Below, piece by piece: positions 1 through 9,496 of a stretch of DNA of 64,000 nt (within the stretch, counting starts at the first letter, position 1; each line of letters starts with the position of its first letter). Location of the stretch: contig MKWG01000023.1 in assembly GCA_001899685.1 (NCBI GenBank), forward strand, positions 29,962 to 93,961. Reading direction: 5' to 3'. The notes under the pieces were generated by a model that saw nothing but the letters and a program-made list of their open reading frames with translations, made no database searches and was not told the origin of the DNA. Position numbers and translations under genes: made by a program. The DNA is from Sphingobacteriales bacterium 44-15 (GTDB lineage: Bacteria > Bacteroidota > Bacteroidia > Chitinophagales > Chitinophagaceae).

Positions 1-247
1 TTTCTCAGTGATATACTACAACAAGGCGGCTATCTTATACACATAGAATACTATGCAGCCCCAATTCCTGTTGATGATTTTAATGCGCTTAAGCAGGAAA
101 TAAATCTTGCTACCATTCAGTTGTTGAATACGCTGGATATTCAGCTTGTGACAATACGGAAAGCGGAGATTGAACCACCAAGACACTAAGACACAAAGTT
201 GCACGAAGCATTTTCTTTGCGTGAACCGGTTTAACCACAACAGCTTC

Positions 248-1225
248 TTACAAATACCAAAGCGCTTTGGACAATATAGAAAGCCCAATAGCGTCACCCG
301 TTTTGAAATTGTTGTGAGCGGAATACACCGTTATAGTACTGCCATTGCAGTCTGCTTCTGTTTCGTAGCCGTTGCCAAGGAAAGAAATGTTTTTTACTGT
401 GACTGGATATTTAAAGTCGGAGCCTGCTACAGCACAGATGCTCAACTGCTCCGGTCGCAGAAAGATCTTTTGTCCCTGTGTTGCATTATTTGCATGAAGC
501 AGTCCGGAGGGCGGAACCATGTTGTATTTTCCAAACAAACCGGCGATATATTCATTTTCAGGCTTTGTATATAATGCATGAGGGGTTCCTGATGTGATGA
601 GCCGTCCGTGTTGCATTACCAGCACCATGTCGGCCCAGGATAATATTTCAGCGGGATCATGAGATACCAGCATGCTGCTGATGTTCAGGCGCCGGCTGAC
701 GCCGGCAAGCACCGATTTCAATTTTGTTTTGTGAATATAGTCCAGGTTGGAAAATGGTTCGTCAAGCAGCAATAATCCGGGAGAAGAAATAAGCTGCCTG
801 GCGAGGGCGATGCGTTGCCGCTCTCCTCCGGAGACCTGGCTGGTCTTTCGTTTCAAAAGATGGCTGATATCACATATCCGGAAAATATCTTCTGCCATAT
901 CGCCTTCCAGGCGGTTCAGGTATTCAAGCTCTTCTTCTATCCGGTAGGAGTTGCGGAGTTCAAAGTGCTGAGACAGGTAGGCAATGCCGGGATGCCCGGG
1001 AATAAGTTTTTCGTGCGGGCCTTTTATCCGTTCTCCTTCAAAGAAAACAGTTCCGCGTTCGGGCTGGATAAGCCCGGCAATTATTTTCAGCACCGTGCTT
1101 TTCCCGGAGCCTGTTTCTCCGGCAATGGCAATTTTTTGAAATTTTTTTTGTGAAAAGCTGATATCATTCAGCTCAAAGCCCGGATCAATTTTTACAGAGA
1201 TCCCCGATACGGTCAAAAATCCCAT
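248..1225 (-). CDS. ABC transporter ATP-binding protein (Fe3+/polyamine-type, probable C-terminal TOBE-like region)
   Basis: Walker A GETGSGKST, signature SGGERQRIALARQL, Walker B LLLLDEPF, H-loop LVSHD. Start moved to MGFLTVSG (1225), within ORF 248..1426. Confidence 0.9.
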   Translation of the reverse strand: MGFLTVSGISVKIDPGFELNDISFSQKKFQKIAIAGETGSGKSTVLKIIAGLIQPERGTVFFEGERIKGPHEKLIPGHPGIAYLSQHFELRNSYRIEEELEYLNRLEGDMAEDIFRICDISHLLKRKTSQVSGGERQRIALARQLISSPGLLLLDEPFSNLDYIHKTKLKSVLAGVSRRLNISSMLVSHDPAEILSWADMVLVMQHGRLITSGTPHALYTKPENEYIAGLFGKYNMVPPSGLLHANNATQGQKIFLRPEQLSICAVAGSDFKYPVTVKNISFLGNGYETEADCNGSTITVYSAHNNFKTGDAIGLSILSKALWYL

Positions 1226-1373
1226 AGGCGTAAAAGGACAAAGATAAGGAGCTTTACAAGGTGAAACGGCAGACGATAAATGTGAGCATCTCACATTTAT
1301 TGTCTCACCGCTCACTTTTCTCGTTTGACACAACACCGGGGTTACCGCATTCAGATACGTTGCCCGGGAAAAA

Positions 1374-2273
1374 TCAGCGGTGCTGGCTATAATAATTAAC
1401 CGGTATTTGTGACCGGAGAAAAGCAATTTCGTTGTCGGTAAGTGCCGGAGCTGTTATGGCGCCCACTATGTCATCAAGCTGCTGTCGGGTGCGGATACCT
1501 ACCACTGCGGAAGAGATTGCGGCTTGCTGCAATACGAACTGCAGCGCAGTCTGAGAGGCATTCCTGCTCATGCCCGAAATGGCGTGTACTGCCGAAGACA
1601 TTTTATATACTTCATCAACGCTATAATTCAGATAAGTGTCCGCGGGTTTATCTGCCAGCAGGCCTCCGGCCAATGTACCTCTTGCCAGCACTCCGGTAGT
1701 ATGCTCTTCCAGCAGGGGAAGACATGTTTCTTCAGGACGCCTGTCGAGCAGGCTGTATTGCATCATTACGCTTACAATATGGGAGCGTTGTATGTATTCA
1801 CGTATAACATTGGGACGTATGGAAGAAATGCCATAGTACCGGATCTTTCCCTGCTGCTGCAGCATTTCAAAAGCATCAATAGTCTCATCTATCGGGTCGT
1901 CAATCGTTCCTCCATGTAACTGGTACAGGTCAAGGTAATCGGTTTGAAGCCTTTTCAGGGTACCCTCTATCGAAGAGAGGATATGTGCTTTGGTCGGGTT
2001 CCAGTCAAGGGCACCGCTTCCGTCCGTTCTGCGCTGGTTGCCCACTTTGGATGCTATCAGGATCCTGTCTCTTTTTCCTTTCACGGCTTTTCCAAGCGTT
2101 TCTTCATTAAAGCCATCCTGGTAAATATCTGCAGTGTCAAAATAATTTATACCTGCATCGATAGCATTGTTTATGAGCGCGGCATTTTCTTTGTCGTTTT
2201 TGCCAAGAGACATGCACCCGAAAGCGATCCCGCTTACAGACAGCGTTGATTTGCCCAAGACGTGGAAATGCAT
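1374..2273 (-). CDS. Aldo/keto reductase family protein
   Basis: FDTADIYQDGFNEETLGKAVKGKRD...DYLDLYQLHGG...GVLARGTLAGG is typical of AKR. Start likely MHFHVLGKS. Confidence 0.9.
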   Translation of the reverse strand: MHFHVLGKSTLSVSGIAFGCMSLGKNDKENAALINNAIDAGINYFDTADIYQDGFNEETLGKAVKGKRDRILIASKVGNQRRTDGSGALDWNPTKAHILSSIEGTLKRLQTDYLDLYQLHGGTIDDPIDETIDAFEMLQQQGKIRYYGISSIRPNVIREYIQRSHIVSVMMQYSLLDRRPEETCLPLLEEHTTGVLARGTLAGGLLADKPADTYLNYSVDEVYKMSSAVHAISGMSRNASQTALQFVLQQAAISSAVVGIRTRQQLDDIVGAITAPALTDNEIAFLRSQIPVNYYSQHR

Positions 2274-2392
2274 AGAAAAAGGTTTTCTTATTACAAAGTT
2301 CTGGTAAACAACGAATATATCAGGTGTTTTATTTGGTGGGCGCACCGTATTGTAAAACCTATTATATACCCCTTAGCCCGGACTTAGCGCCC

Positions 2393-2490
2393 TTTGCGGT
2401 AAAAAAAATTAACCGCAAAGGAAATACAAAGCTTTTCGCCCGCCTGAATGATCTTCAGATCGGGCAGGCAAAGACCACAAAGAAATCCAA
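2393..2490. repeat. Dispersed repeat, inverted copy of 15018-15115
   Basis: TTTGCGGTAAA...AACCGCAAAGGAAATACAAAGCTTTTCGCCCGCCTGAATGATCTTCAGATCGGGCAGGCAAAG. Confidence 0.85.
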
Positions 2491-2571
2491 TGGGTATATT
2501 CCGTGTTTTGCAGGCACGCCCCCGGAAATCCCACAGATCCCATTCGTTGATTACTGATTACATTTGCAGGT

Positions 2572-3849
2572 ATGCAAATTGAAAAAATGTATGATCGTTT
2601 CCTGGAGCACTCTTCCGTGGAAACAGACACCAGGAAATTGAAAGCCGGCGATATCTTTTTTGCGCTCAAAGGTCCAAGCTTTAACGGGAATCTTTTTGCC
2701 AGGCAGGCGCTTGACCTCGGAGCTTCTTATGTGGTGGTAGATGAAAATCCAGGCTTTACTGACGACCGGATCATCAGGACAGAGAACGTGCTGGAGTCGA
2801 TGCAGGCGCTGGCGGGACATCACCGGCGGCAGTTCAATATCCCCTTTATTGCTATTACCGGGAGCAATGGCAAAACCACTACAAAGGAACTGATCCACGC
2901 CGTGCTTTCATCTACCTACAAAACATATACAACCGAGGGTAATCTCAACAATCATATCGGCATACCGCTCACTTTGCTACGTATAAAAAAAGACGCAGAA
3001 ATAGCGGTGATAGAAATGGGGGCAAACCACCTGAAGGAGATCGAAGGATATTGCCGGTATACTGCGCCTACCCACGGCATCATTACCAATTGCGGAAAGG
3101 CCCACCTGGAAGGCTTTGGCGGTATAGAAGGCGTGAGAAAAGGGAAGGGAGAGCTGTATGATTACCTGAGGCTGCATAAGGGAACCGCCTTTGTGATGTG
3201 GGATTATGACTACCTCCGGGAAATGAGCAAAGGGATAGCGCATATACATACCTACGGCACAGCAGGAGCTGAAGTATCAGGCACTGCACAGCTCTCCGGC
3301 GCTTTCCTGCGGGTGGCTTTGGGATACAATGATACCGTTATCCATACACAACTTGTCGGAGAATATAATTTGCCCAATGTGCTGGCGGCTGTGGCGGTAG
3401 GGCAATATTTTAAAGTAAACGATGAAAATATAAAGGCTTCCATAGAAGCATATACTCCTTCCAACAGCAGGTCCCAGCTGCTGGAAAAAAACGGGAGCAG
3501 GATCATACTGGATGCATACAATGCCAATCCAAGCAGCATGAAAGCTGCTATAGAAAATTTTTCAAAATCGGCGGATAAAAATAAAATACTGGTGCTCGGC
3601 GCAATGATGGAGTTGGGCCCGGAAAGCGCAAAAGAGCACGAAAGCCTGGTAGCGCTGATAAAAAAATACCCCTGGCACAAAGTGATACTGGTGGGAAGAG
3701 GTTTCTACGGCATTACCACCTCTTTTCCTTTTTTTGCCAGCGCCGCTGAAGCCGCTGCGTGGCTGAAAGACAATAAGATCAAAAACGGCACATACCTCAT
3801 CAAGGGATCAAGAAGCATGAAAATGGAAACCGTGCTTGATGCGCTATAA
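2572..3849 (+). CDS. murF: UDP-N-acetylmuramoyl-tripeptide--D-alanyl-D-alanine ligase
   Basis: ITGSNGKTTTKELIHAVL, EGNLNNHIGIPLTLL, DAYNANPSSMKAAI are MurF hallmarks. Confidence 0.95.
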   Translation: MQIEKMYDRFLEHSSVETDTRKLKAGDIFFALKGPSFNGNLFARQALDLGASYVVVDENPGFTDDRIIRTENVLESMQALAGHHRRQFNIPFIAITGSNGKTTTKELIHAVLSSTYKTYTTEGNLNNHIGIPLTLLRIKKDAEIAVIEMGANHLKEIEGYCRYTAPTHGIITNCGKAHLEGFGGIEGVRKGKGELYDYLRLHKGTAFVMWDYDYLREMSKGIAHIHTYGTAGAEVSGTAQLSGAFLRVALGYNDTVIHTQLVGEYNLPNVLAAVAVGQYFKVNDENIKASIEAYTPSNSRSQLLEKNGSRIILDAYNANPSSMKAAIENFSKSADKNKILVLGAMMELGPESAKEHESLVALIKKYPWHKVILVGRGFYGITTSFPFFASAAEAAAWLKDNKIKNGTYLIKGSRSMKMETVLDAL

Positions 3850-4017
3850 TGGAATGAAAAAGAAAAGCCTGGCTTCCGTCCTCTTTTTCACCGGCATATT
3901 CCGGGCATGCGTTGGAACGGGTCGACCCGGTGAATTACCCGGGTTTTATAACCTCAGGCTAAGATTTTATGCTATATATTTCATTTTAAATAGCCAACTT
4001 TGCAAAAACTCCAGAAA

Positions 4018-4482
4018 ATGACTGATGAAAAAAAACCCGGTTACATGGTTTCTGTTTTGGATAACAGATGCCCAAGGTGCAGAAGAGGAAAACTGTTTAC
4101 CAGCAGCAATCCCTACCAGCTGAAATCTGTTCTGAAGATGAATAAGGCCTGTCCGGTCTGCGGTCAGCCGACAGAAATAGAAGTGGGGTTTTATTATGGT
4201 ACAGCTTATGTAAGCTATGCTCTGACTGTGGCTTTTTGCATCACCACTTTTGTAATATGGTGGATACTGATCGGTTTTTCTGTAAAGGACGGAGATTACC
4301 GTCTGCTGTGGTGGGGAATAATCAATGGGGTGCTGCTGATAGCGCTCCAACCGATTTTTATGAGATTATCCCGCACGATGTGGCTTTCCTGGTTTGTGAA
4401 ATACGAGCCCGATTGGAAGAATAAGCCGATTTCTAAAGAATCTGTAGAGCGGGTTGTTCCGGAGCAGATGAACAACTGGTAG
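4018..4482 (+). CDS. DUF983 family membrane protein
   Basis: CPRCRRGKLF and CPVCG zinc-ribbon-like motifs followed by two TM segments. Confidence 0.8.
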   Translation: MTDEKKPGYMVSVLDNRCPRCRRGKLFTSSNPYQLKSVLKMNKACPVCGQPTEIEVGFYYGTAYVSYALTVAFCITTFVIWWILIGFSVKDGDYRLLWWGIINGVLLIALQPIFMRLSRTMWLSWFVKYEPDWKNKPISKESVERVVPEQMNNW

Positions 4483-4725
4483 CCCAAACCGGTTTTCAGC
4501 GCGGGTTCTTGTGTTAAATCAATCAAATTTTGTCTGTTCATTTTCGTGAGAAGTGAGATGTGAGACGGATTTTCACGTCTCACATTTCGCCTTTAACGCA
4601 GCACTGCCGGCAATTTCAGAAAATACTGGCCTGTTCCGGTTCATTTGCTATATTGGCCACCGGTACAGATTGCGCTTGCCGCAGGGTGGGAAAGAATTTT
4701 GCTCAAATTTCATCCATGTTTCACT

Positions 4726-6045
4726 ATGGCTTTATTGATCATTGCTGTTTGCATTATCCTTCTTGTATTGCTGATCACCTGGGGAAAAACCAATGCTTTT
4801 CTTGCTTTTTTACTGGTTTCATTATTGGCGGGCGCGTTGCTTGGTATCCCGCTTAACCAGCTTGCAGGCGCAGTGGAAAAAGGAATGGGTGATACACTCG
4901 GGTCTCTTACTGCAGTAATTATGATGGGGGCGATGCTCGGAAAACTGGTAGCGGAAAGCGGCGCCGCGCAACAGATTGCGTCTTCACTGATGAAAGTATT
5001 TGGAGCGCGGTATATTCAGTGGGCTTTAATGATCACCGGGTTTGTGATCGGCATTCCTCTTTTTTATAATGTGGGATTTGTGCTTATGGTGCCCCTGATA
5101 TTTTCAGTTGCGTACCAGTATAAGCTGCCTGCCGTTTATATCGGGTTGCCAATGTTGGCCTCTCTCTCTGTTACACATGGGTATCTTCCTCCGCATCCCG
5201 CGCCTGCAGCGCTGGTGAATCAGTTCAATGCCAGTATGGGTTTGACATTGATGTATGGGCTTATCGTGGCTATTCCCGCAATCATTGTTGCCGGGCCGGT
5301 ATTCAGCCGTACATTGAAAAATATTAAATCAGTTCCCTTACAGGTTTTTCAGCCGGCAGTCATTCCTGAAGATAAACTGCCCGGGCTGTTCAATAGCCTG
5401 GTCAGCGCAATGCTGCCCGTAGTGTTGCTGATCGCTACCACGGTGCTTCCCCTGCTTTTGCCGGGAGCAGAAGTTATCCGGAATGTATCTGCCTTTTTCG
5501 GCAACGCAATGATAGTAATGCTGATAGCGCTTGTTATTGCAACATTTTCTCTTGGGCGAAGATCCGGCATGAGCATGAAAAAAATAATGCAGGTGTATGA
5601 AAGCGCAGTGAAAGACGTGGCAATGATATTACTGATCATTGCCGGCGCCGGAGCTTTCAAGGAAGTGTTGACTGTAAGCGGTGTAAGCAATAATATTGCC
5701 GGGGTGCTGGAGGGATGGCCGCTGCATCCCCTGGTGCTGGCATGGATCATTGCCTGTATTATAAGGGTCTGTATTGGTTCGGCAACTGTAGCCGGTCTTA
5801 CTACTGCGGGCATTGTAGCGCCGCTCGTCGTGCAGGGCCGGGCAGATCCCAATCTCATGGTTTTGTCTATCGGCGCCGGCAGCCTTATGTTCTCTCATGT
5901 GAACGACGGCGGATTCTGGTTGTTCAAGGAATATTTCAACCTGAGCGTAAAGGATACGCTGCGATCATGGTCGCTGATGGAAACCATTGTAGCGATAGTG
6001 GGACTTATTGCCGTGATGATTCTCAATGTTTTTGTGGGAAGATAA
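4726..6045 (+). CDS. GntP family (gluconate:H+ symporter-like) permease
   Basis: Multi-TM; GSLTAVIMMGAMLGKLVAESGAAQQIA, LSVTHGYLPPHPAPAAL, GAGSLMFSHVNDGGFWLFKEYF. ORF track starts at 4645; 4726 fits the first TM better. Confidence 0.92.
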   Translation: MALLIIAVCIILLVLLITWGKTNAFLAFLLVSLLAGALLGIPLNQLAGAVEKGMGDTLGSLTAVIMMGAMLGKLVAESGAAQQIASSLMKVFGARYIQWALMITGFVIGIPLFYNVGFVLMVPLIFSVAYQYKLPAVYIGLPMLASLSVTHGYLPPHPAPAALVNQFNASMGLTLMYGLIVAIPAIIVAGPVFSRTLKNIKSVPLQVFQPAVIPEDKLPGLFNSLVSAMLPVVLLIATTVLPLLLPGAEVIRNVSAFFGNAMIVMLIALVIATFSLGRRSGMSMKKIMQVYESAVKDVAMILLIIAGAGAFKEVLTVSGVSNNIAGVLEGWPLHPLVLAWIIACIIRVCIGSATVAGLTTAGIVAPLVVQGRADPNLMVLSIGAGSLMFSHVNDGGFWLFKEYFNLSVKDTLRSWSLMETIVAIVGLIAVMILNVFVGR

Positions 6046-6120
6046 CAGGGGTAAGCTGATTATCGTGAAAGGTGAGAAGATAAACGTGAAATAAATACTT
6101 CACGTCTCACCTAACAATGG

Positions 6121-6882
6121 TTACAGTTTCGCCAGCGCTGCTTTAGCGGCAGGGCTTACTACAAGCGCGCCGCTTATGGCCGCCCGCTCCTGGAGCAGCT
6201 CATCCCAGTTGTCCGTTCCCTTCCAGATTATTTTTTTCAAAGCCGACATGGCTTCCGGTCCTGAATGTAATAGTGCATTTGCAAGCCTGTTTACGGATTC
6301 GTCCATGCTTTCAACATCGGGATGCAGTTCCGCAAACAGCCCTCTTTTTCTTGCCCAGTCGGCCGGCCGCCACATCGTGGCATCAATAGCCAACTGGCTG
6401 AAAGCGGCAAGCCCCATTTTTTTTTCAATAACAGGAGCTACCACAAAAGGGCCGATGCCGATAGACAGCTCACTCAGCTTCACATCGGATCTTTCAAGGC
6501 CAATGGCATAGTCGGCGGCGGCAATAAGCCCCACGCCTCCGCCCACGCTTTTGCCCTGCACCCGGACAATGATGAGCTTTGGGCATTTTCGCATGGTATT
6601 GATAACATTGGCAAAGCCGCTGAAAAACGCTTTCCCCTGCTGTTCGTTTTGGATATCTTTTAATTCCCGGAGAGAGGCGCCTGCACAAAACGCCCCTTCT
6701 CCGGCAGAGCGCAGCAGTATTACTTTAGTATCATCATCCATACCGGCGCTGTGTATTTCATGGGCTAAAGCCTGCAAAATAGCAGAAGGAAGCGCATTGC
6801 TATGGGGATGGAAAAATTCAATGCCTGTAATGCCATGCTTGTGCTCAACAAGAACATGACCTTCTTTTATATGATGTATCAT
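6121..6882 (-). CDS. Enoyl-CoA hydratase/isomerase family protein
   Basis: GEGAFCAGASLRELKDI and VQGKSVGGGVGLIAAADYAI crotonase motifs. Confidence 0.9.
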   Translation of the reverse strand: MIHHIKEGHVLVEHKHGITGIEFFHPHSNALPSAILQALAHEIHSAGMDDDTKVILLRSAGEGAFCAGASLRELKDIQNEQQGKAFFSGFANVINTMRKCPKLIIVRVQGKSVGGGVGLIAAADYAIGLERSDVKLSELSIGIGPFVVAPVIEKKMGLAAFSQLAIDATMWRPADWARKRGLFAELHPDVESMDESVNRLANALLHSGPEAMSALKKIIWKGTDNWDELLQERAAISGALVVSPAAKAALAKL

Positions 6883-6960
6883 GGCTTTGTATTTAAAATA
6901 TGAATTTGTAAAAAGAACAAAGAGCTGTACAAATTAATCAAAATCCTGTGGCCGGGGTAG

Positions 6961-6968
6961 TATCTTTG
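6961..6968 (+). promoter_or_regulatory. Possible Bacteroidota -7 element (TAnnTTTG)
   Basis: TATCTTTG about 20 nt upstream of the lipoprotein start at 6990; motif match only. Confidence 0.45.
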
Positions 6969-6989
6969 TGCAAATTAAATAAGGGTATT

Positions 6990-7448
6990 ATGGTAAAAGG
7001 AATGGTATTGTTATCAATGACCGCATTGCTGTTTTCCTGTGGCAGCGGATCGCAATCTCCTGCTGATGCAGGTCAGAATAATTCCTCTGTGCCCAAATCA
7101 AAGTCGGACAGTATGTATAAAGCCGTTATGGACGGTCATGATGCAGCGATGAGAAAAATGGGAGAAATAGCCAGGTACAGCACATTGATAAAGCAATATA
7201 AAGATTCACTGCAAAAGTCAGGCTCGAAGGATGCGTTGAAGAAAAGCGCTTTAGACAGCGCGCTGCAGGGGCTGACAGATGCGGACGAGGCGATGAACAA
7301 ATGGATGGAGGCGTTTGATCCGGATAAGGCAGGCGCGGCGGAAGAAACCAGGCTCGCATTTTATACAAGTGAAAAAGAGAAAATAGCCGCAGTGGAAACG
7401 AAGATGGACTCAAGCATTGTGGCGGCAAAAAAAATTACCGGTCGCTGA
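6990..7448 (+). CDS. Putative lipoprotein of unknown function
   Basis: MVKGMVLLSMTALLFSCGSGS lipobox followed by a helical region. Confidence 0.75.
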   Translation: MVKGMVLLSMTALLFSCGSGSQSPADAGQNNSSVPKSKSDSMYKAVMDGHDAAMRKMGEIARYSTLIKQYKDSLQKSGSKDALKKSALDSALQGLTDADEAMNKWMEAFDPDKAGAAEETRLAFYTSEKEKIAAVETKMDSSIVAAKKITGR

Positions 7449-7546
7449 GAGCGCTGCTGTCTTGTCAAACGTGAAAGGTGAAAAGTGAGATATGAGACGG
7501 GAAGCATTTATTTCACCTTTGTCTTCTCACTTTTCACGACTTGGCG

Positions 7547-8125
7547 CTACTTCACTTTTTTATCAATTTCAGCAGAGATACTATCGAAAATATTCTCTAC
7601 TGTGCCTTCTCCGGGAATATGTTTTACCTTATCAAACTTCATATAATAATCGGCAACCGCTGATGTCTTTTTATGATATTCGGTGATCCTCGCTTTTATT
7701 ACATCTTCATTAGTATCGTCGCTTCTGCCGGAAGTTTTGCCTCGGTTCAGGAGCCTGCTGATCAGTTCAGGTTCTGCCACATCAAGCGCCAGCATCAGGT
7801 GGATAGCGGTCTTTTTGAGCTTTAAGAGCTTGTCCAGCGCTTCAGCCTGCGCTTCAGTTCTTGGAAAACCATCAAATAAAAATCCGTTTGCATCGGGATT
7901 GGCATCCAAAGCAGAGCTGATCATGCCGATCACCACTTCATCCGGAACGAGCTGTCCCCTGTCCATAAAACCTTTTGCTTCAAGCCCTAAAGGTGTTTCC
8001 GCAGCAATTTCACTTCTGAGCAGATCGCCGGTAGAAAGATGCTTTAACCCATACTTATCAATAATTTTCTGAGACTGAGTGCCTTTTCCACTGCCCGGCG
8101 GACCAAATAAAATTAGATTGAACAT
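7547..8125 (-). CDS. adk: Adenylate kinase
   Basis: LILFGPPGSGKGTQSQKI, LSTGDLLRSEI, FLFDGFPRTEAQAEAL. Confidence 0.96.
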   Translation of the reverse strand: MFNLILFGPPGSGKGTQSQKIIDKYGLKHLSTGDLLRSEIAAETPLGLEAKGFMDRGQLVPDEVVIGMISSALDANPDANGFLFDGFPRTEAQAEALDKLLKLKKTAIHLMLALDVAEPELISRLLNRGKTSGRSDDTNEDVIKARITEYHKKTSAVADYYMKFDKVKHIPGEGTVENIFDSISAEIDKKVK

Positions 8126-8301
8126 GATAGTTTTTTAACCTTGCGTGAATGGCAAATATAAAGGAACATGGTTAATAATGCCTTAACAAATGAATGAATT
8201 TATATATATGGAAGAACTTTTTTTAACAATCTGCTGCTTTACGGCTATTGATATACATAGCGGTTCTTTTGTAATTTTATAAGAAGTGAAAATGTAGTAT
8301 A

Positions 8302-8874
8302 ATGTATATGCGTATAAAAACAGCCATCATATTGCTGGCGCCGCTGGTATTCTCTCAATGCAGTTTTTCGCAGCCGGCGGAAAAAAAGCATGAACCGGCG
8401 GAGCAGGTATCTGCCACTGCGCAAAAAAGCAATGTATATTCTCATACAGATACCTCCCGGGTTAATCTCAGCGACGAAGAATGGAAAAAAATATTGCCCG
8501 GAGACGTATATTATATCGCCCGCATGAAAGGAACGGAAAGACCCTGGACCAGTAAATTTGAAAAATTCAAAGGAGTAGGAACATATTACTGTGCGGCCTG
8601 CGGGAACCCATTGTTTAGAAGCGATACCAAGTTTGACAGCGGGTGCGGCTGGCCCAGCTTTTATGAGCCCATTACTAAAAACAGTGTGATCTACCTGGAA
8701 GATAACAGCCTTGGTATGGAAAGAACTGAAGTGGAATGCGGAAGGTGCAAGGCACATTTAGGACATGTATTTAATGATGGTCCCCCGCCAACACATCTGC
8801 GGTATTGCATAAACGGGGTGATCCTCGATTTTGCAAAGGCTTCGGCAGCCCAAAAGAAATATACACAAAAGTGA
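8302..8874 (+). CDS. msrB: Peptide-methionine (R)-S-oxide reductase, exported/lipoprotein form
   Basis: Signal/lipobox-like N-terminus; CAACGNPLF...GCGWPSF...ECGRCKAHLGHVF...RYCING. Confidence 0.93.
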   Translation: MYMRIKTAIILLAPLVFSQCSFSQPAEKKHEPAEQVSATAQKSNVYSHTDTSRVNLSDEEWKKILPGDVYYIARMKGTERPWTSKFEKFKGVGTYYCAACGNPLFRSDTKFDSGCGWPSFYEPITKNSVIYLEDNSLGMERTEVECGRCKAHLGHVFNDGPPPTHLRYCINGVILDFAKASAAQKKYTQK

Positions 8875-9080
8875 ATTAAAGGGATCAGGGCTGATGTTGC
8901 ATTGCTAAAGAGACAGCCCCCTAAATAGTTAATTACCAATGCTACCGGGAGATTGCTTCTCCCGCAGCAACATTCATTCATTTCAAATGTTGATGCTGGC
9001 GGGCTCGCATACGGCAACGAGCTGATGATTTTGTAACATTCACCCTACAAGCAAATCGCAAATACGCTGCATTCCTGCGG

Positions 9081-9174
9081 CGTCACTGCGATTCCAACCG
9101 AAGGTCGGGAGAAGCAGTCTCCCGAAGATGAAACAAACCGCTTCTTCTGACCTTCGGTTGGAATCGCAGTGACG
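9081..9174. repeat. Long intergenic inverted repeat (35-nt arms, 2 mismatches, 24-nt loop)
   Basis: Left arm CGTCACTGCGATTCCAACCGAAGGTCGGGAGAAGC (9081-9115), right arm 9140-9174. Confidence 0.9.
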
Positions 9175-9496
9175 GCAAGAGCGTTGAGAACTTTGTAATT
9201 TTTACGATAGTTCATGTTTACAAATAATCCATTCTCTCGCTGAAATCCCACTGGTATATTCCATGTTTTGATGCCCGCAGCCCGGAAAATCCGGAATACA
9301 GCCTTCGCCGCCATTCAGTTTATGTATTAATTGACATTTGATAACAGATCAATATCAAAAAAATCATTGCTGCAACAATATTTGAGGTAAAATATTTGTT
9401 TCTATAGCCATGTATAGTGTAAACACTTATTGCAAATAGGACATAGTACTTATTTAATGGGTAACAACGGGCTGGAAAGATTTTGCTATACATCGT

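Noticed and set aside
2409-2669. 86-aa ORF sharing LPARSEDHSGGRK with ORF 15020-15235 as a protein family
   Set aside because: The identity comes from a dispersed non-coding repeat, not a conserved protein.
5349-5858. 169-aa minus-strand ORF inside the GntP permease; similarly 11816-12427, 28685-29098, 44052-44801 and 52763-53716
   Set aside because: Shadow ORFs antisense to strongly supported genes.
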